Below, in pieces: positions 13,732-22,445 of a stretch of 64,000 nt of DNA; the first letter of the stretch is position 1; each line of letters begins with the position of its first letter. The position numbers and the translations under genes are program-made. Under the pieces are notes generated by a model. The model saw only the letters and a program-made list of their open reading frames with translations. It was not told where the DNA came from and did not search any database. This DNA is from Fructobacillus cardui (GTDB lineage Bacteria > Bacillota > Bacilli > Lactobacillales > Lactobacillaceae), in NCBI RefSeq assembly GCF_023218935.1, contig NZ_JAJIAL010000004.1; one strand, given 5' to 3'.

Positions 13732-15690
13732 TTATTCTGCTACTCGAGAGTAATTGGCAACATCTTTTAAGACTAAGTCTTTAAAGGCATCAGCCGACAT
13801 CTTCTCGGTTTCTTGTTGGCCATAGCGACGAACCGTCACCGTTTGGTTATCCTGCTCATCATCACCCAAGACCAACGTATATGGTACCTTCTTGGTTTGT
13901 GCTTCACGAATCAAGTAACCCATCTTGGCTTCCTTGGTTTCGACGTTAGCACGCAAGCCGGCTTCCTGCAATTCTTGCTTAATCTTGTTAGCATAGGCAC
14001 CGTGAGCACCGTTGTTAACAGGAATAATTTGAACTTGCAAAGGTGCCAACCATGTTGGGAAAGCGCCCTTATACATTTCGATCAAGTAGGCCGTAAAGCG
14101 TTCCATCGTCCCAACAATACCACGGTGAAGCATCACTGGGCGGTGATTATCTTGACCATCTTCACCAACATAAGTCAAATCAAAGCGTTCTGGCAACAAG
14201 AAGTCCAATTGGATGGTCGACAATGTTTCTTCACCACCCAAGGCCGTCTTTGTTTGAATATCCAACTTAGGGCCGTAGAAGGCCGCTTCACCAGGTGCTT
14301 CGAAGTAATCCAAGCCCATGTCGTCCATAGCCCGCTTCAACTGTGCCTGTGACTTTTCCCACATTTCATCGTCGTCAAAGTACTTAGCAGTGTTTTCAGG
14401 GTCACGGTATGACAAACGGAAACGGTAATCCGTGATGTTAAAGTCTTCGTAGACAGCCATCGTCATCTTCAAGATTGACTTGAATTCTTCTTCCAACTGG
14501 TCTGGTGCTACGAAAGTGTGCCCATCGTTCAAAGTCATTTCACGGACGCGTGACAAACCAGTCAAGGCCCCTGACTTTTCATAACGGTGCATCATGCCCA
14601 ATTCTGCAATCCGCAATGGCAAGTCACGGTATGAGCGTGGCTTGTGTTGGTAAACTGAAATGTGTGAAGGACAGTTCATTGGACGCAATTCCAAGAATTC
14701 GCCATCCCCCATGTCCATTGGTGGGAACATGTCTTCACGGTAATGATCCCAGTGACCTGAAGTCTTATACAAGTTCAAGTTTGACAAAACTGGTGTGTAA
14801 ACATGCAAGTAATCGTTGGCCAATTCCTTATCAACGATGTAACGTTCTACCTGGCGACGGATCGTTGCCCCATTTGGCAACCAAACTGGCAAGCCTGAAC
14901 CAACCTTTTGGCTCGTGAAGAACAAGTCTAAGTCACGACCGATGTTACGGTGGTCACGTTCCTTGGCTTCGGCCCGACGTTGCAAATCAGCTTCCAAGGC
15001 TTCGGCATTCCAGAAGGCCGTTCCATAAACACGTTGCAAAACGGCGTTGTCTGATTGACCACGCCAGTATGAACCGGCAACAGAAACCAACTTAAAGTGC
15101 TTAATCCAACCAGTTGATGGTACCAAACCACCACGGTCTAATTCAATGTGTTCACCTTGAACGGCCACTGAAATTGGCTCGTCTTCAGGCAAATCATTAA
15201 TCAATTCCACCTTGTATGGGTCGTCCTTGAAAGTTTCCAAGGCTTCGGCACGACTGATTTCGTGTGACAAGATTGGCAAGTCTTCCTTAACAATTTTCTT
15301 CATCATCGCTTCGATTTCTGGGAAATCTTCCACAGAAACTTGGTTCCCGGCACCATTATCAGTGTCATAATAGAAGCCGTTTTCGATAAATGGACCAACT
15401 CCGAAGTGTGCATGAGCAAACTTTGGCAAGCGACGCATTGCTTGGGCAAGCAAGTGCGAGGTCGAGTGACGCAGGATATCCAATGATTCCTCGTCCGCAG
15501 TGGTGATTAATTGAAAATCGCCACCCTCGGTCAATGGATCATTCATCCCAACATAGTGTCCATTCAACTTTGCTGAAACAGACTTTTTTGCCAATGACTT
15601 TGCAATTGAACTTGCAACTTCAATGGGCTTGATGCCAGCCTCGTAAGACTTCTGAGCGCCATCAGGGAAATTTAATGTAATTTCTGCCAT
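13732..15690 (-). CDS. thrS: Threonyl-tRNA synthetase
   Basis: The 652-residue class II aminoacyl-tRNA synthetase has an N-terminal TGS domain (1-62) and a second additional (editing) domain with HSTSHLLAQAMRRL (about 75-90). The catalytic core shows PNGATIRRQVERYIV, RPMNCPSHISVYQH (Zn ligands Cys/His) and PVMLHRGIVGTMERF (motif 3). The anticodon-binding domain is from about 545. It charges tRNA-Thr and is regulated by the T-box leader directly upstream. Confidence 0.98.
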   Translation of the reverse strand: MAEITLNFPDGAQKSYEAGIKPIEVASSIAKSLAKKSVSAKLNGHYVGMNDPLTEGGDFQLITTADEESLDILRHSTSHLLAQAMRRLPKFAHAHFGVGPFIENGFYYDTDNGAGNQVSVEDFPEIEAMMKKIVKEDLPILSHEISRAEALETFKDDPYKVELINDLPEDEPISVAVQGEHIELDRGGLVPSTGWIKHFKLVSVAGSYWRGQSDNAVLQRVYGTAFWNAEALEADLQRRAEAKERDHRNIGRDLDLFFTSQKVGSGLPVWLPNGATIRRQVERYIVDKELANDYLHVYTPVLSNLNLYKTSGHWDHYREDMFPPMDMGDGEFLELRPMNCPSHISVYQHKPRSYRDLPLRIAELGMMHRYEKSGALTGLSRVREMTLNDGHTFVAPDQLEEEFKSILKMTMAVYEDFNITDYRFRLSYRDPENTAKYFDDDEMWEKSQAQLKRAMDDMGLDYFEAPGEAAFYGPKLDIQTKTALGGEETLSTIQLDFLLPERFDLTYVGEDGQDNHRPVMLHRGIVGTMERFTAYLIEMYKGAFPTWLAPLQVQIIPVNNGAHGAYANKIKQELQEAGLRANVETKEAKMGYLIREAQTKKVPYTLVLGDDEQDNQTVTVRRYGQQETEKMSADAFKDLVLKDVANYSRVAE

Positions 15691-15740
15691 TATGATTGCC
15701 TTCTTTCTTTTTTCAATTGCTGCTTTGGAAAATTAGGGAC

Positions 15741-15990
15741 AAAAAAAAATCCCTTTGTGCGTTTGCACAAAGGGACGTGTCACCGTGGTACCACCCAATT
15801 TCCAGATAAAATCAATACCTGGGTCTTTGAGACAGTTAACGGTGTCACCCGGGCTAACTTTCAATTCCTACTCGTTAGCCATTCAGAGGTAGTCAAAAAA
15901 TTAGGGCCCTGCTTACTTCCACCAACCGTAAGCTCTCTATCAGGACTTGCTAACCTAAGTTATCCTCATCAGCAATTTCTATGATTAAAT
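15741..15990 (-). promoter_or_regulatory. T-box leader of thrS
   Basis: The conserved T-box GGGTGGTACCACG lies at 15796-15784 on the minus strand. A strong terminator stem follows (TCCCTTTGTGC/GCACAAAGGGA, 15750-15775) with nine T residues. Further upstream are Stem I-type sequences (AGAGAGCTTACGGTTGGTGG, near 15945-15920). An ACC triplet (15890-15888, in GACTACCTCT) is a plausible threonine specifier, though I have not folded the leader to prove it. Uncharged tRNA-Thr would favour the antiterminator. Confidence 0.92.
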
Positions 15991-16016
15991 ATAACACGAC
16001 TAAAACAAAATATCAA

Positions 16017-16133
16017 TTATTTCGCGTCAGTCAAAACCTGGGCCAGTGCCTGACGGGCTTTGTCATCATGGTCTAAAATGCCGTTATCATAAACGTTTTG
16101 CAAGGCTGCAACTTGGTCTTTATTCAATGCCAT
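16017..16133 (-). CDS. Small protein, 38 aa, unknown function
   Basis: The ATG at 16133 follows GAGGAGG nine bases away. The product MALNKDQVAALQNVYDNGI... ending TDAK is an acidic, helical, soluble small protein. It sits in its own interval between the thrS T-box and the divergent flavodoxin gene. Codon use and the strong binding site support a real gene. Confidence 0.6.
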   Translation of the reverse strand: MALNKDQVAALQNVYDNGILDHDDKARQALAQVLTDAK

Positions 16134-16285
16134 ATCAAACATCCTCCTCGTATTTGTGACTATTATAAGACAAGAATTTTAAAATTACCAGTCTTTTAAA
16201 TCAGCTTTGTTATTCTTTTGTTCAAACAGAGCCCCAGTAAATTTTGTATAATGATACTAAATCTCATAGCCAAAGGAGGCAGACA

Positions 16286-16747
16286 ATGCCTGCAGCAAAT
16301 CTCACAGCCCAAGTCGTTTTTGCCACAATCACCGGTAACAACGAAACCGTTGCCGATATTTTAGTTGAAGAATTAGAGAACCAGGGAGTTTCCGTTAAGA
16401 AAAGCGAAATCTCCCAAACTGAGCCAGAAGAATTACAAGACTTTGATCTTGGTTTTGTTGTCCCCTACACTTACGATGAGGGCTCACTCCCCGATGAAGG
16501 TCTCGACTATTTTGACGACCTCGCTGACGTGGCCTTACCTGATTTCACCTATGCTTTAGCCGGCTCTGGTGACACTTTCTACGGTGACCTTTATTGCCTA
16601 GCGCTTGACTCCTTTGACGAACAATTTCAAAAGACCGGTGCCAAGCGTGCCGGTGAACTCACCCGGATTAATCTCTACCCTGGTGACCAGGATCGCGAGA
16701 AATTAGCAGCCCTAGTTCAGACCGCATTAGCTCAGGTGCAAAAATAA
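16286..16747 (+). CDS. Flavodoxin
   Basis: The 153-residue protein has the flavodoxin fold: the FMN-phosphate loop ATITGNNETVADIL near the N-terminus, VPYTYDEGSLPDEGLDYF in the first FMN loop (about 57-75) and AGSGDTFYGDLYCLALDSF for the second (about 88-106). It is a small electron carrier. The start at ATG 16286 has AAAGGAGG upstream, and a TATAAT box occurs at 16240-16245. It is transcribed alone, divergently from the 38-residue gene. Confidence 0.93.
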   Translation: MPAANLTAQVVFATITGNNETVADILVEELENQGVSVKKSEISQTEPEELQDFDLGFVVPYTYDEGSLPDEGLDYFDDLADVALPDFTYALAGSGDTFYGDLYCLALDSFDEQFQKTGAKRAGELTRINLYPGDQDREKLAALVQTALAQVQK

Positions 16748-16824
16748 GTAATGACCAGCGCTCAAACAGTTAGCATCGATTTAAAATTAACAAACACTAC
16801 ACTACTCCACTATTAAGTCAACAA

Positions 16825-16855
16825 AAAAGACAAGCCTTAGCTGGCTTGCCTTTTT
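16825..16855. terminator. Bidirectional terminator between flavodoxin and yebC
   Basis: CAAGCC (16831-16836) pairs with GGCTTG (16843-16848), flanked by an A-run on the left and TTTTT on the right. It serves both converging genes. Confidence 0.8.
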
Positions 16856-16875
16856 AATTGGCTTTGAAAGTCAAA

Positions 16876-17601
16876 TTAGTCTTCAGCAGTTGTATAAACA
16901 GCCAAAACGTCTTCGTTTTCTTCCAATTCGTCGACCAAACTATCCAACTTTTCGCGATCTTCATCAGAAATCGCCATTGGGTTTTGAGCAATCATTGAAA
17001 CTTCAGCATCAGCAAATTCGTAACCGGCTTCTGTCAAAGCAGCTTCAACAGCCTGGAAATCGCTTGGTTCTGTGTAAATTTCAAATGCTTCATCGGAAGT
17101 TTGCACATCTTCAGCGCCTGCTTCCAATGCTGCTTCCAAAATCGTGTCTTCATCCAAATCAGGGTTTTCTGACCGGTTAATGACCAAGTAACCCTTGCGG
17201 TCGAATTGGAAAGCAACTGAACCAGAAGTTCCCAATGAGCCACCGAAGTGCTTGAATGAGTTACGAACAGAAGAAACTGTACGGTTAATGTTATCAGTTG
17301 AAGCTTCAACCAAAACGGCTACTCCAGCTGTTCCATAACCTTCGTAAGTTACTTCTTCGAACTTGGCGCCACCGGCACCTGAAGCCTTGTCCAAAGCTCG
17401 TTGGATGTTATCCTTAGGCATGTTAGCTGCCTTGGCCTTGTCAACAACCAAACGCAATGAAGCGTTCATTTCTGGATCAGCACCGCCAGCCTTTGCTGCA
17501 ACATATAAGTCGTGCGCAAGCTTTTGGAAAATTTTTCCACGCTTAGCATCTTGGGCGTTTTTACGACCTTGAATGTTATGCCATTTACTATGTCCTGACA
17601 T
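16876..17601 (-). CDS. yebC: YebC/PmpR-family protein
   Basis: The 241-residue protein of the TACO1/YebC family begins MSGHSKWHNIQGRKNAQDAKRGK and has the DNIQRALDKASG, VTYEGYGTAGVA and NRTVSSVRNSFKHFGGSLG segments. Members were first described as DNA-binding regulators, and recent work links them to translation of proline-rich sequences on the ribosome. The start has AAGGAG nine bases upstream. It is a stand-alone gene. Confidence 0.96.
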   Translation of the reverse strand: MSGHSKWHNIQGRKNAQDAKRGKIFQKLAHDLYVAAKAGGADPEMNASLRLVVDKAKAANMPKDNIQRALDKASGAGGAKFEEVTYEGYGTAGVAVLVEASTDNINRTVSSVRNSFKHFGGSLGTSGSVAFQFDRKGYLVINRSENPDLDEDTILEAALEAGAEDVQTSDEAFEIYTEPSDFQAVEAALTEAGYEFADAEVSMIAQNPMAISDEDREKLDSLVDELEENEDVLAVYTTAED

Positions 17602-17676
17602 TGTGTCTTCTCCTTAAAAAATTAAAATACAGTTTATTGTAACAAAAATCGCATTAATTAACCAGGGAAAATTCGA

Positions 17677-18165
17677 TTAGTAGTCGTTTCCGCCAAGGAC
17701 TTCCAGGTAAGTCATTGCTGAAGACGCAATCAAGGCAGCCAAGATATCATCCAAGTAAACGTTGACCGTATCAGTTCGGTCATTGATTTCACCAATCAAA
17801 CCAGGCTTTTCATCATCCAAGAGACCATAATGAACTGTTGCCGCAGCTGAGAATTGTTGGGTAATCCCAATTGCTAAAATTTCATCCACATTGTGGCCAT
17901 TGGCATCGCGCTTCAACCGAGCCTTCAATGGCTCTGATTCGGGCATCAAAACAGCTTGTTCATCCAAGAAGATGGCCGTCAAAATGATGTCGGCGACTTC
18001 ATCCTTGTGCAACACGCGGTTAATGGCCTTATCGAGGGCTTCTCCATCAATTTCATCATGGTACTTCTCAATCAAAAAGGTCTGTGTTCCTTCAAAGACG
18101 TCTTGCAACGTCACGCCACGGGAAATCAATTTATCGATGGCTGCTTGTTGGAGTGCTTCTGTCAT
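17677..18165 (-). CDS. pgpA: Phosphatidylglycerophosphatase A family protein
   Basis: The 162-residue PgpA-type protein (YutG-like) has an N-terminal helical region with LISRGVTLQDVFE, and a core with DEILAIGITQQFSAAATVHYGLLD and DTVNVYLDDILAALIASSAMTYLE. It would dephosphorylate phosphatidylglycerol phosphate, supplying the lipid used by the cardiolipin synthase at 33.2-34.7 kb. It follows serA by 16 bp with a GGGGAG binding site and is likely the third gene of the serC-serA transcript. Confidence 0.85.
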   Translation of the reverse strand: MTEALQQAAIDKLISRGVTLQDVFEGTQTFLIEKYHDEIDGEALDKAINRVLHKDEVADIILTAIFLDEQAVLMPESEPLKARLKRDANGHNVDEILAIGITQQFSAAATVHYGLLDDEKPGLIGEINDRTDTVNVYLDDILAALIASSAMTYLEVLGGNDY

Positions 18166-18181
18166 GTTTTATTTCTCCCCT

Positions 18182-19354
18182 TCAATCCTGGTTCTGGTAC
18201 AATTCAACGTTCAAAACGTTTTCAATGGCTGCTAGGTTATCGACAATATTGTCCTCTTGTCCTAATGGTAACTGATTTAACGCCAAAAGGGTATAGGCAT
18301 AGTCGCCAACTGCTCGGTTTGATAGTTCTTCGATGTTTAAGTCCAGTTCCCCAACGACCTTCGTGATTTGTCCAATCATATTTGGCACGTTATTGTGCAA
18401 CACGCCCAACCGGTACTTGGTCGTAAATGGTTCGTTGATATCTGGGTAATTGACCGAGTTCACGATATTTCCACTGGTCAAATAGTCGTCTAATTGCTTA
18501 GCCGCCATCAAGGCAGAAGTATCTTCCGCTTCAACCGTTGAGCCACCAATGTGTGGCGTAATAATCACCTTGTCGTTGTCAAACAAGACTTCACTACTAA
18601 AATCAGTAATGAACATCCGCAGCTTATCATCATTCAAGGCCTTCACTGCGGCTTCATCATCGACAATGCCACCACGGGAGAAGTTAATCAAAGCCGCATT
18701 AGGTTTCATCTCTGCCAACTTGTCGGCAGAGATAAAGTGGTGGTTTTCTTTCGTATAAGGGATATGCACCGTGACAAAATCAGACTGTTGCAAGACTTCA
18801 TCGACACTTTTGGCATGCGTAATGTGCCGGTCCACACGCCAGGCAGTATTAGCATTCAGACCTGGATCGTAACCAATCACCTTCATGCCAAAAGCCAAGG
18901 CGATGTTAGCAACCTTAGAACCAACGTTTCCAAGGCCAATCACACCAAGCGTCTTTTCATACAACTCCGTACCACGGTAGCCACCCTTGTTTGCCTCCGT
19001 ACGCAGCGAAACATCGCCACCGCGAACTTGGTTAGAAAAGTTAATCGCACCCACAATTGGTCGGGCCGCCATAATCAATGCGGCAATCGTCAATTCCTTA
19101 ACCGCATTGGCATTGCCACCGGGAGTATTAAAGACCGGAATTCCTCGCTTGGACAAATCAGCCACCGGAATATTATTAAAGCCGGCCCCGGCACGAACAA
19201 CGGCTTTCACTGACTTAGGAATTGGCTCCTTGTGTAAGTCTTGTGAGCGCAACAAAATACCATCGGGGTCCTGATCGCCGTTAATCTCGTAAGCACGGTC
19301 CTTCAAATAGTCCAAACCGGTGTGACTAATCGCGTTATACGTTTTAACGTTCAT
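18182..19354 (-). CDS. serA: D-3-phosphoglycerate dehydrogenase
   Basis: The 390-residue 2-hydroxyacid dehydrogenase has the NAD-binding motif GVIGLGNVGSKVAN (about residue 137). Substrate and catalytic residues appear in VRAGAGFNNI, NFSRGGIVDD and TPHIGGST (catalytic His), and a C-terminal ACT-type region runs from about 315. It oxidises 3-phosphoglycerate in the first step of serine synthesis. It overlaps serC by four bases, so the pathway enzymes are made together. Confidence 0.95.
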   Translation of the reverse strand: MNVKTYNAISHTGLDYLKDRAYEINGDQDPDGILLRSQDLHKEPIPKSVKAVVRAGAGFNNIPVADLSKRGIPVFNTPGGNANAVKELTIAALIMAARPIVGAINFSNQVRGGDVSLRTEANKGGYRGTELYEKTLGVIGLGNVGSKVANIALAFGMKVIGYDPGLNANTAWRVDRHITHAKSVDEVLQQSDFVTVHIPYTKENHHFISADKLAEMKPNAALINFSRGGIVDDEAAVKALNDDKLRMFITDFSSEVLFDNDKVIITPHIGGSTVEAEDTSALMAAKQLDDYLTSGNIVNSVNYPDINEPFTTKYRLGVLHNNVPNMIGQITKVVGELDLNIEELSNRAVGDYAYTLLALNQLPLGQEDNIVDNLAAIENVLNVELYQNQD

Positions 19355-20442
19355 GATTTGTGTTCCTTCTCCGCCTTCTCCAAAAATGTAATCAACGCCT
19401 CGACTGCAGCTATTGGCTGTGCATTATAAAGGGATGCCCGGAAGCCACCGACCGAACGGTGACCTGCCAGGTTGTGCAGCCCTTCTTGATCAGCCTGCAA
19501 ACTGATTTTCTTGTCCAAGTCGCTGTCTCCAGTCGTGAAGACCACATTCGTTAACGACCGTCCTTCACCGGAAACAGGCACTTGGTAAAAATCAGACTGA
19601 TCTAAATAATCATAAAGGCGCTTGGCCTTCTTTTGGTTATTTAGGTAAAGTTGCTTGACACCACCCTGTTCGAAAACCCAATCCAGAACAAGACTGAGGG
19701 CATAAATACTGAAGACAGGTGGCGTATTGTACATCGAGTCCTTGTCGATGTATGACTGGTAACGCATCATCGGGCCAACGCCTTCAATTTTTTGCTCGGC
19801 GAGCCAATCCTTTTTCACGATGGCTAGCGTGACGCCGGCAGGTCCCAGGTTCTTTTGGGCCCCAGCAAAGATGGCTGAAAAATCAGACACATTATAGGGT
19901 TCGGCTAAGATATTGGAAGACATATCCGCCACCAAGTGTCCCGTTGTCTTGGGCAAATTATCCTGGTGGTAGGTGCTGCCTTCAATCGTATTGTTAGTGG
20001 TAATGTGGAGGTAGTCATAATCTACTGCATCAAAATCAGCTGGTAACTCTGGCAAATAGCGGTAACGGTCTTGCTTTGAGCTCGCAACAATGGTTGCCTC
20101 TTTGCCGACTGCCTGAGCCGCTTTGGCTGCCTTATTGGCAAAGTTACCGGAATCTAAGACCGCAATCTCATTCTTCTGATTTGCCAAGTTAAGGGGCAAC
20201 ATCTCAAATTGCAAGGATCCCCCACCTTGAATAAAGAGAACAGCGTAATCATCTGGAATGTCCATCAACTGACGCAGACGGTCTTCTGCATGGTGAATAA
20301 TTTCATCAAACTTGGCACTACGATGAGAAATCTCTAAGATACTGTAGTGTGAATTTTCTTCCTTTTCCAAGTCCTCTCGAATCTGCTTAATCACCGGGCT
20401 CGGCAGGACCCCAGGCCCAGCCGAAAAATTATAGCTACTCAA
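19351..20442 (-). CDS. serC: Phosphoserine aminotransferase
   Basis: The 363-residue PLP enzyme begins SSYNFSAGPGVLPSPV, typical of SerC. It has FIQGGGSLQFEMLPLNL, the PLP-Lys motif AGAQKNLGPAGVTLAI (about residue 195) and the C-terminal GHRSVGGFRASLYNA. It transaminates phosphohydroxypyruvate. I choose the TTG at 20442, with GGAGG upstream, as start. An in-frame extension to 20586 is open but runs through the leader terminator and is not needed by the family. A leader with a terminator controls the operon. Confidence 0.95.
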   Translation of the reverse strand: MSSYNFSAGPGVLPSPVIKQIREDLEKEENSHYSILEISHRSAKFDEIIHHAEDRLRQLMDIPDDYAVLFIQGGGSLQFEMLPLNLANQKNEIAVLDSGNFANKAAKAAQAVGKEATIVASSKQDRYRYLPELPADFDAVDYDYLHITTNNTIEGSTYHQDNLPKTTGHLVADMSSNILAEPYNVSDFSAIFAGAQKNLGPAGVTLAIVKKDWLAEQKIEGVGPMMRYQSYIDKDSMYNTPPVFSIYALSLVLDWVFEQGGVKQLYLNNQKKAKRLYDYLDQSDFYQVPVSGEGRSLTNVVFTTGDSDLDKKISLQADQEGLHNLAGHRSVGGFRASLYNAQPIAAVEALITFLEKAEKEHKS

Positions 20443-20637
20443 CGTTTTTTCCTCCTTCTTCACCAACAAAAAAAAACACAAGGTGCCCTCTAGCGCCCCG
20501 TGCCCAATACGGTCAAAATAAAAAAACTGAAAGACACACAGTAAACTGAAAAGTTCAGACGCCAGCGGCTGATTGTAGTCCATCAATCGTTGGTAAGTCC
20601 CAATACCTGCGGGCCTACTTCTACTCGATTAGTATCT
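20443..20637 (-). promoter_or_regulatory. Attenuator leader of serC-serA-pgpA, class unknown
   Basis: The transcript begins near 20631. About 125 nt later there is a terminator-like hairpin CACGGGGCGC/GCACCTTGTG (20502-20493 with 20486-20477) followed by nine T (20476-20468), before the serC binding site. Upstream, AATCG/CGATT and GGTA/TACC can form a structured domain (about 20625-20578). No T-box, SAM, THF, glycine or other leader motif that I know is visible. Serine or one-carbon control is a natural guess. Confidence 0.7.
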
Positions 20638-20665
20638 ATTTTAAGAAAATTTTAATTAAAGTCAA
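20638..20665 (-). promoter_or_regulatory. Promoter of the ser operon
   Basis: On the minus strand TTGACT (20665-20660) and TAAAAT (20643-20638) have a 16-bp spacer. It lies back-to-back with the tRNA-Leu promoter. Confidence 0.65.
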
Positions 20666-20668
20666 GAC

Positions 20669-20697
20669 TTGTAATTAAAACCCATCCAAGGTATAAT
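20669..20697 (+). promoter_or_regulatory. Promoter of tRNA-Leu
   Basis: TTGTAA (20669-20674) and TATAAT (20692-20697) with a 17-bp spacer lie 14 bp before the mature tRNA. Confidence 0.75.
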
Positions 20698-20711
20698 TTT
20701 ACTTGTTTGTT

Positions 20712-20795
20712 GCCGATGTGGCGGAACTGGCAGACGCGTACCGTTCAGGTCGGTATGGTGATTTCACCGTGCAGGTTCGATTCCTGTCATCGGCA
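20712..20795 (+). tRNA. tRNA-Leu (anticodon CAG)
   Basis: The acceptor stem GCCGATG pairs with CATCGGC. The anticodon stem TACCG/CGGTA encloses TTCAGGT, giving anticodon CAG. There is a long class II variable arm (TGGTGATTTCACC) and a T-arm CAGG-TTCGATT-CCTG. The 3' CCA is not encoded. Confidence 0.96.
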
Positions 20796-20825
20796 TTCTA
20801 AGCATAATTTAACAAACGTATAAAA

Positions 20826-20866
20826 AGCCCGATATCATCGTTTAAATGCGATGTATCGGGCTTTTT
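20826..20866 (+). terminator. Terminator of tRNA-Leu
   Basis: A long stem AGCCCGATA(T)CATCG / CGATG(T)ATCGGGCT ends in TTTTT about 30 bp after the tRNA. Confidence 0.9.
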
Positions 20867-21421
20867 CGTTGCGCTTAAAACTAATTTTTTCAGACGTGTT
20901 TTTGACGTTTTTATCAATACTTTGGTCATTTTGTGACACTTTTGCGGAAATCGAGTTCGTGTGCCAGTTTTGCGTCAGATTGGTATAGTTATTTGACTTC
21001 AAAATAGTATGCCACCTAAATAAAAAATTTTCTTAATTAAAACTCCGACTTACATTTCTATTTTGAAATTCTGAAAGATTTTTGCAAATAGAAACATCAA
21101 TACCTACTTCTATCATTAAATATTGGAGTTTTTTTAAATAGGCAATCACCGACTAACTACTATTTTAAATTTTGCCCTCATTTCCCCTTATCTTCTCCTT
21201 ATCCACTGAAACCCAACCGACAAACAAGGGCGAAAAAATCACAAAACCGTGATTTCTATTTAAAAAGAAAAACACTTTGCCGCCAGAATTGCTTTTCTGT
21301 CGGGAAACTTCTATACTCATAACTGTTATTCTTGTTAGTTTTTCTAACATTTTTCCACCTAATTATTAATTTTGTAATTTTACAAAAAAATAAAAATATT
21401 CCAAAGGAGTTCTTCTTTTTT
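20867..21421. other. 555-bp AT-rich interval with no recognisable gene
   Basis: No reading frame with a ribosome binding site is seen on either strand. It contains TTTTGTGACAC near 20930-20943, and a small hairpin TGTTAG/CTAACA followed by ATTTTT (about 21335-21350), which may attenuate the TauE gene. A decayed integration next to the tRNA is possible but not shown. Confidence 0.4.
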
Positions 21422-22222
21422 ATGATAACAGATCATTATTTACAAGCCTTCCTTTTCCTTCTCCCGATGGGAATCTTAGCTGGAATCGTCAGCACCACTG
21501 CCGGGCTGGCATCCCTTGTTTCTTATCCCGCACTCTTAGCAGTCGGTATTCCACCAGTTTTCGCTGATGTCACGAACACCACTGCCCTCGTGATGACTGG
21601 TTTCGGTTCGATGTTTTCTTCCAAAAAGGAATTAACCAGCCATAAAAAAGAATTGATTAAAATTTTTCCATTAACAATTCTTGGATCGATTGTCGGTGCC
21701 TGGTTGCTTTTATCACAACCAGCTTCCTATTTTTCTAAGATTGTTCCCTTCTTTGTCTTGCTTGCTGGCTTACTCCTTTTCTCGCAAATCAATAAGTCAA
21801 AGTCAAACCCACTCAATCTGACTCGCGATGAATCAATGGAAAACGATGCCCATTCACCAGTCTATAAGACGGTGATTTCCATCGCCATCTTGTTGGTTGG
21901 AATGTACTGTGGTTACTTCGGTGCAGCCGGTGGTGTGATACTTTTGGCCATCCTTTCCGCCACAACCACGATGAACTTCTCCTCCTACAATGCGGTCAAG
22001 AACGTTTCTCTTGGTGCATCAAACTTGATTGCCACCCTGATTTACGCCTTTTCTTCTCACATTTACTGGGAAATGGCCATTCCAATGGGAATCGGCCTCT
22101 TCATCGGTGGCTATATTGGTCCAAAAATCGTCCGCATTATCCCAGATAAGACATTAAAAATCATTGTCAGTATTTTAGCAGTTTTGTTGGCCGTCGACCT
22201 CTTCGTGAAGGCTTACTTCTAA
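21422..22222 (+). CDS. TSUP-family (TauE/SafE) anion permease
   Basis: The 266-residue protein has about eight membrane helices and two repeated halves, each with the glycine-rich motif of the family (GILAGIVSTTAGLASLVSYPALL; GMYCGYFGAAGGVILLAIL). Members export or import sulfite, sulfoacetate and related organosulfur anions; the substrate here is unknown. The start at ATG 21422 has AAAGGAG twelve bases upstream, a long spacing, but no better start is present. It is monocistronic with a terminator behind it. Confidence 0.88.
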   Translation: MITDHYLQAFLFLLPMGILAGIVSTTAGLASLVSYPALLAVGIPPVFADVTNTTALVMTGFGSMFSSKKELTSHKKELIKIFPLTILGSIVGAWLLLSQPASYFSKIVPFFVLLAGLLLFSQINKSKSNPLNLTRDESMENDAHSPVYKTVISIAILLVGMYCGYFGAAGGVILLAILSATTTMNFSSYNAVKNVSLGASNLIATLIYAFSSHIYWEMAIPMGIGLFIGGYIGPKIVRIIPDKTLKIIVSILAVLLAVDLFVKAYF

Positions 22223-22242
22223 AAATTAAATCAACAGCCTCC

Positions 22243-22276
22243 AAAAGAGCTAATCAACTATTGGTCAGCTCTTTTT
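22243..22276 (+). terminator. Terminator of the TSUP permease gene
   Basis: AAAAGAGCT...AGCTCTTTTTT forms a stem with a T-run shortly after the stop. Confidence 0.8.
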
Positions 22277-22445
22277 TCTGTCATCAAAATCCACCAGCTC
22301 CATTGGTGAAATCAGCTATTAGACCTATAATGAATTTAGGTTGTATGATATAATATCAGTATTGTATCTTTTAAAAATGCAATTAGGATAATCAATCATT
22401 CAGGTCAAAATGACCAACAAACGTTCAGCATCGGAAGGAGTTTTC

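Noticed and set aside
20443..20586. In-frame N-terminal extension of serC
   Set aside because: It would be translated through the leader terminator, has no binding site, and SerC proteins normally start at the SxYNFSAGP segment.
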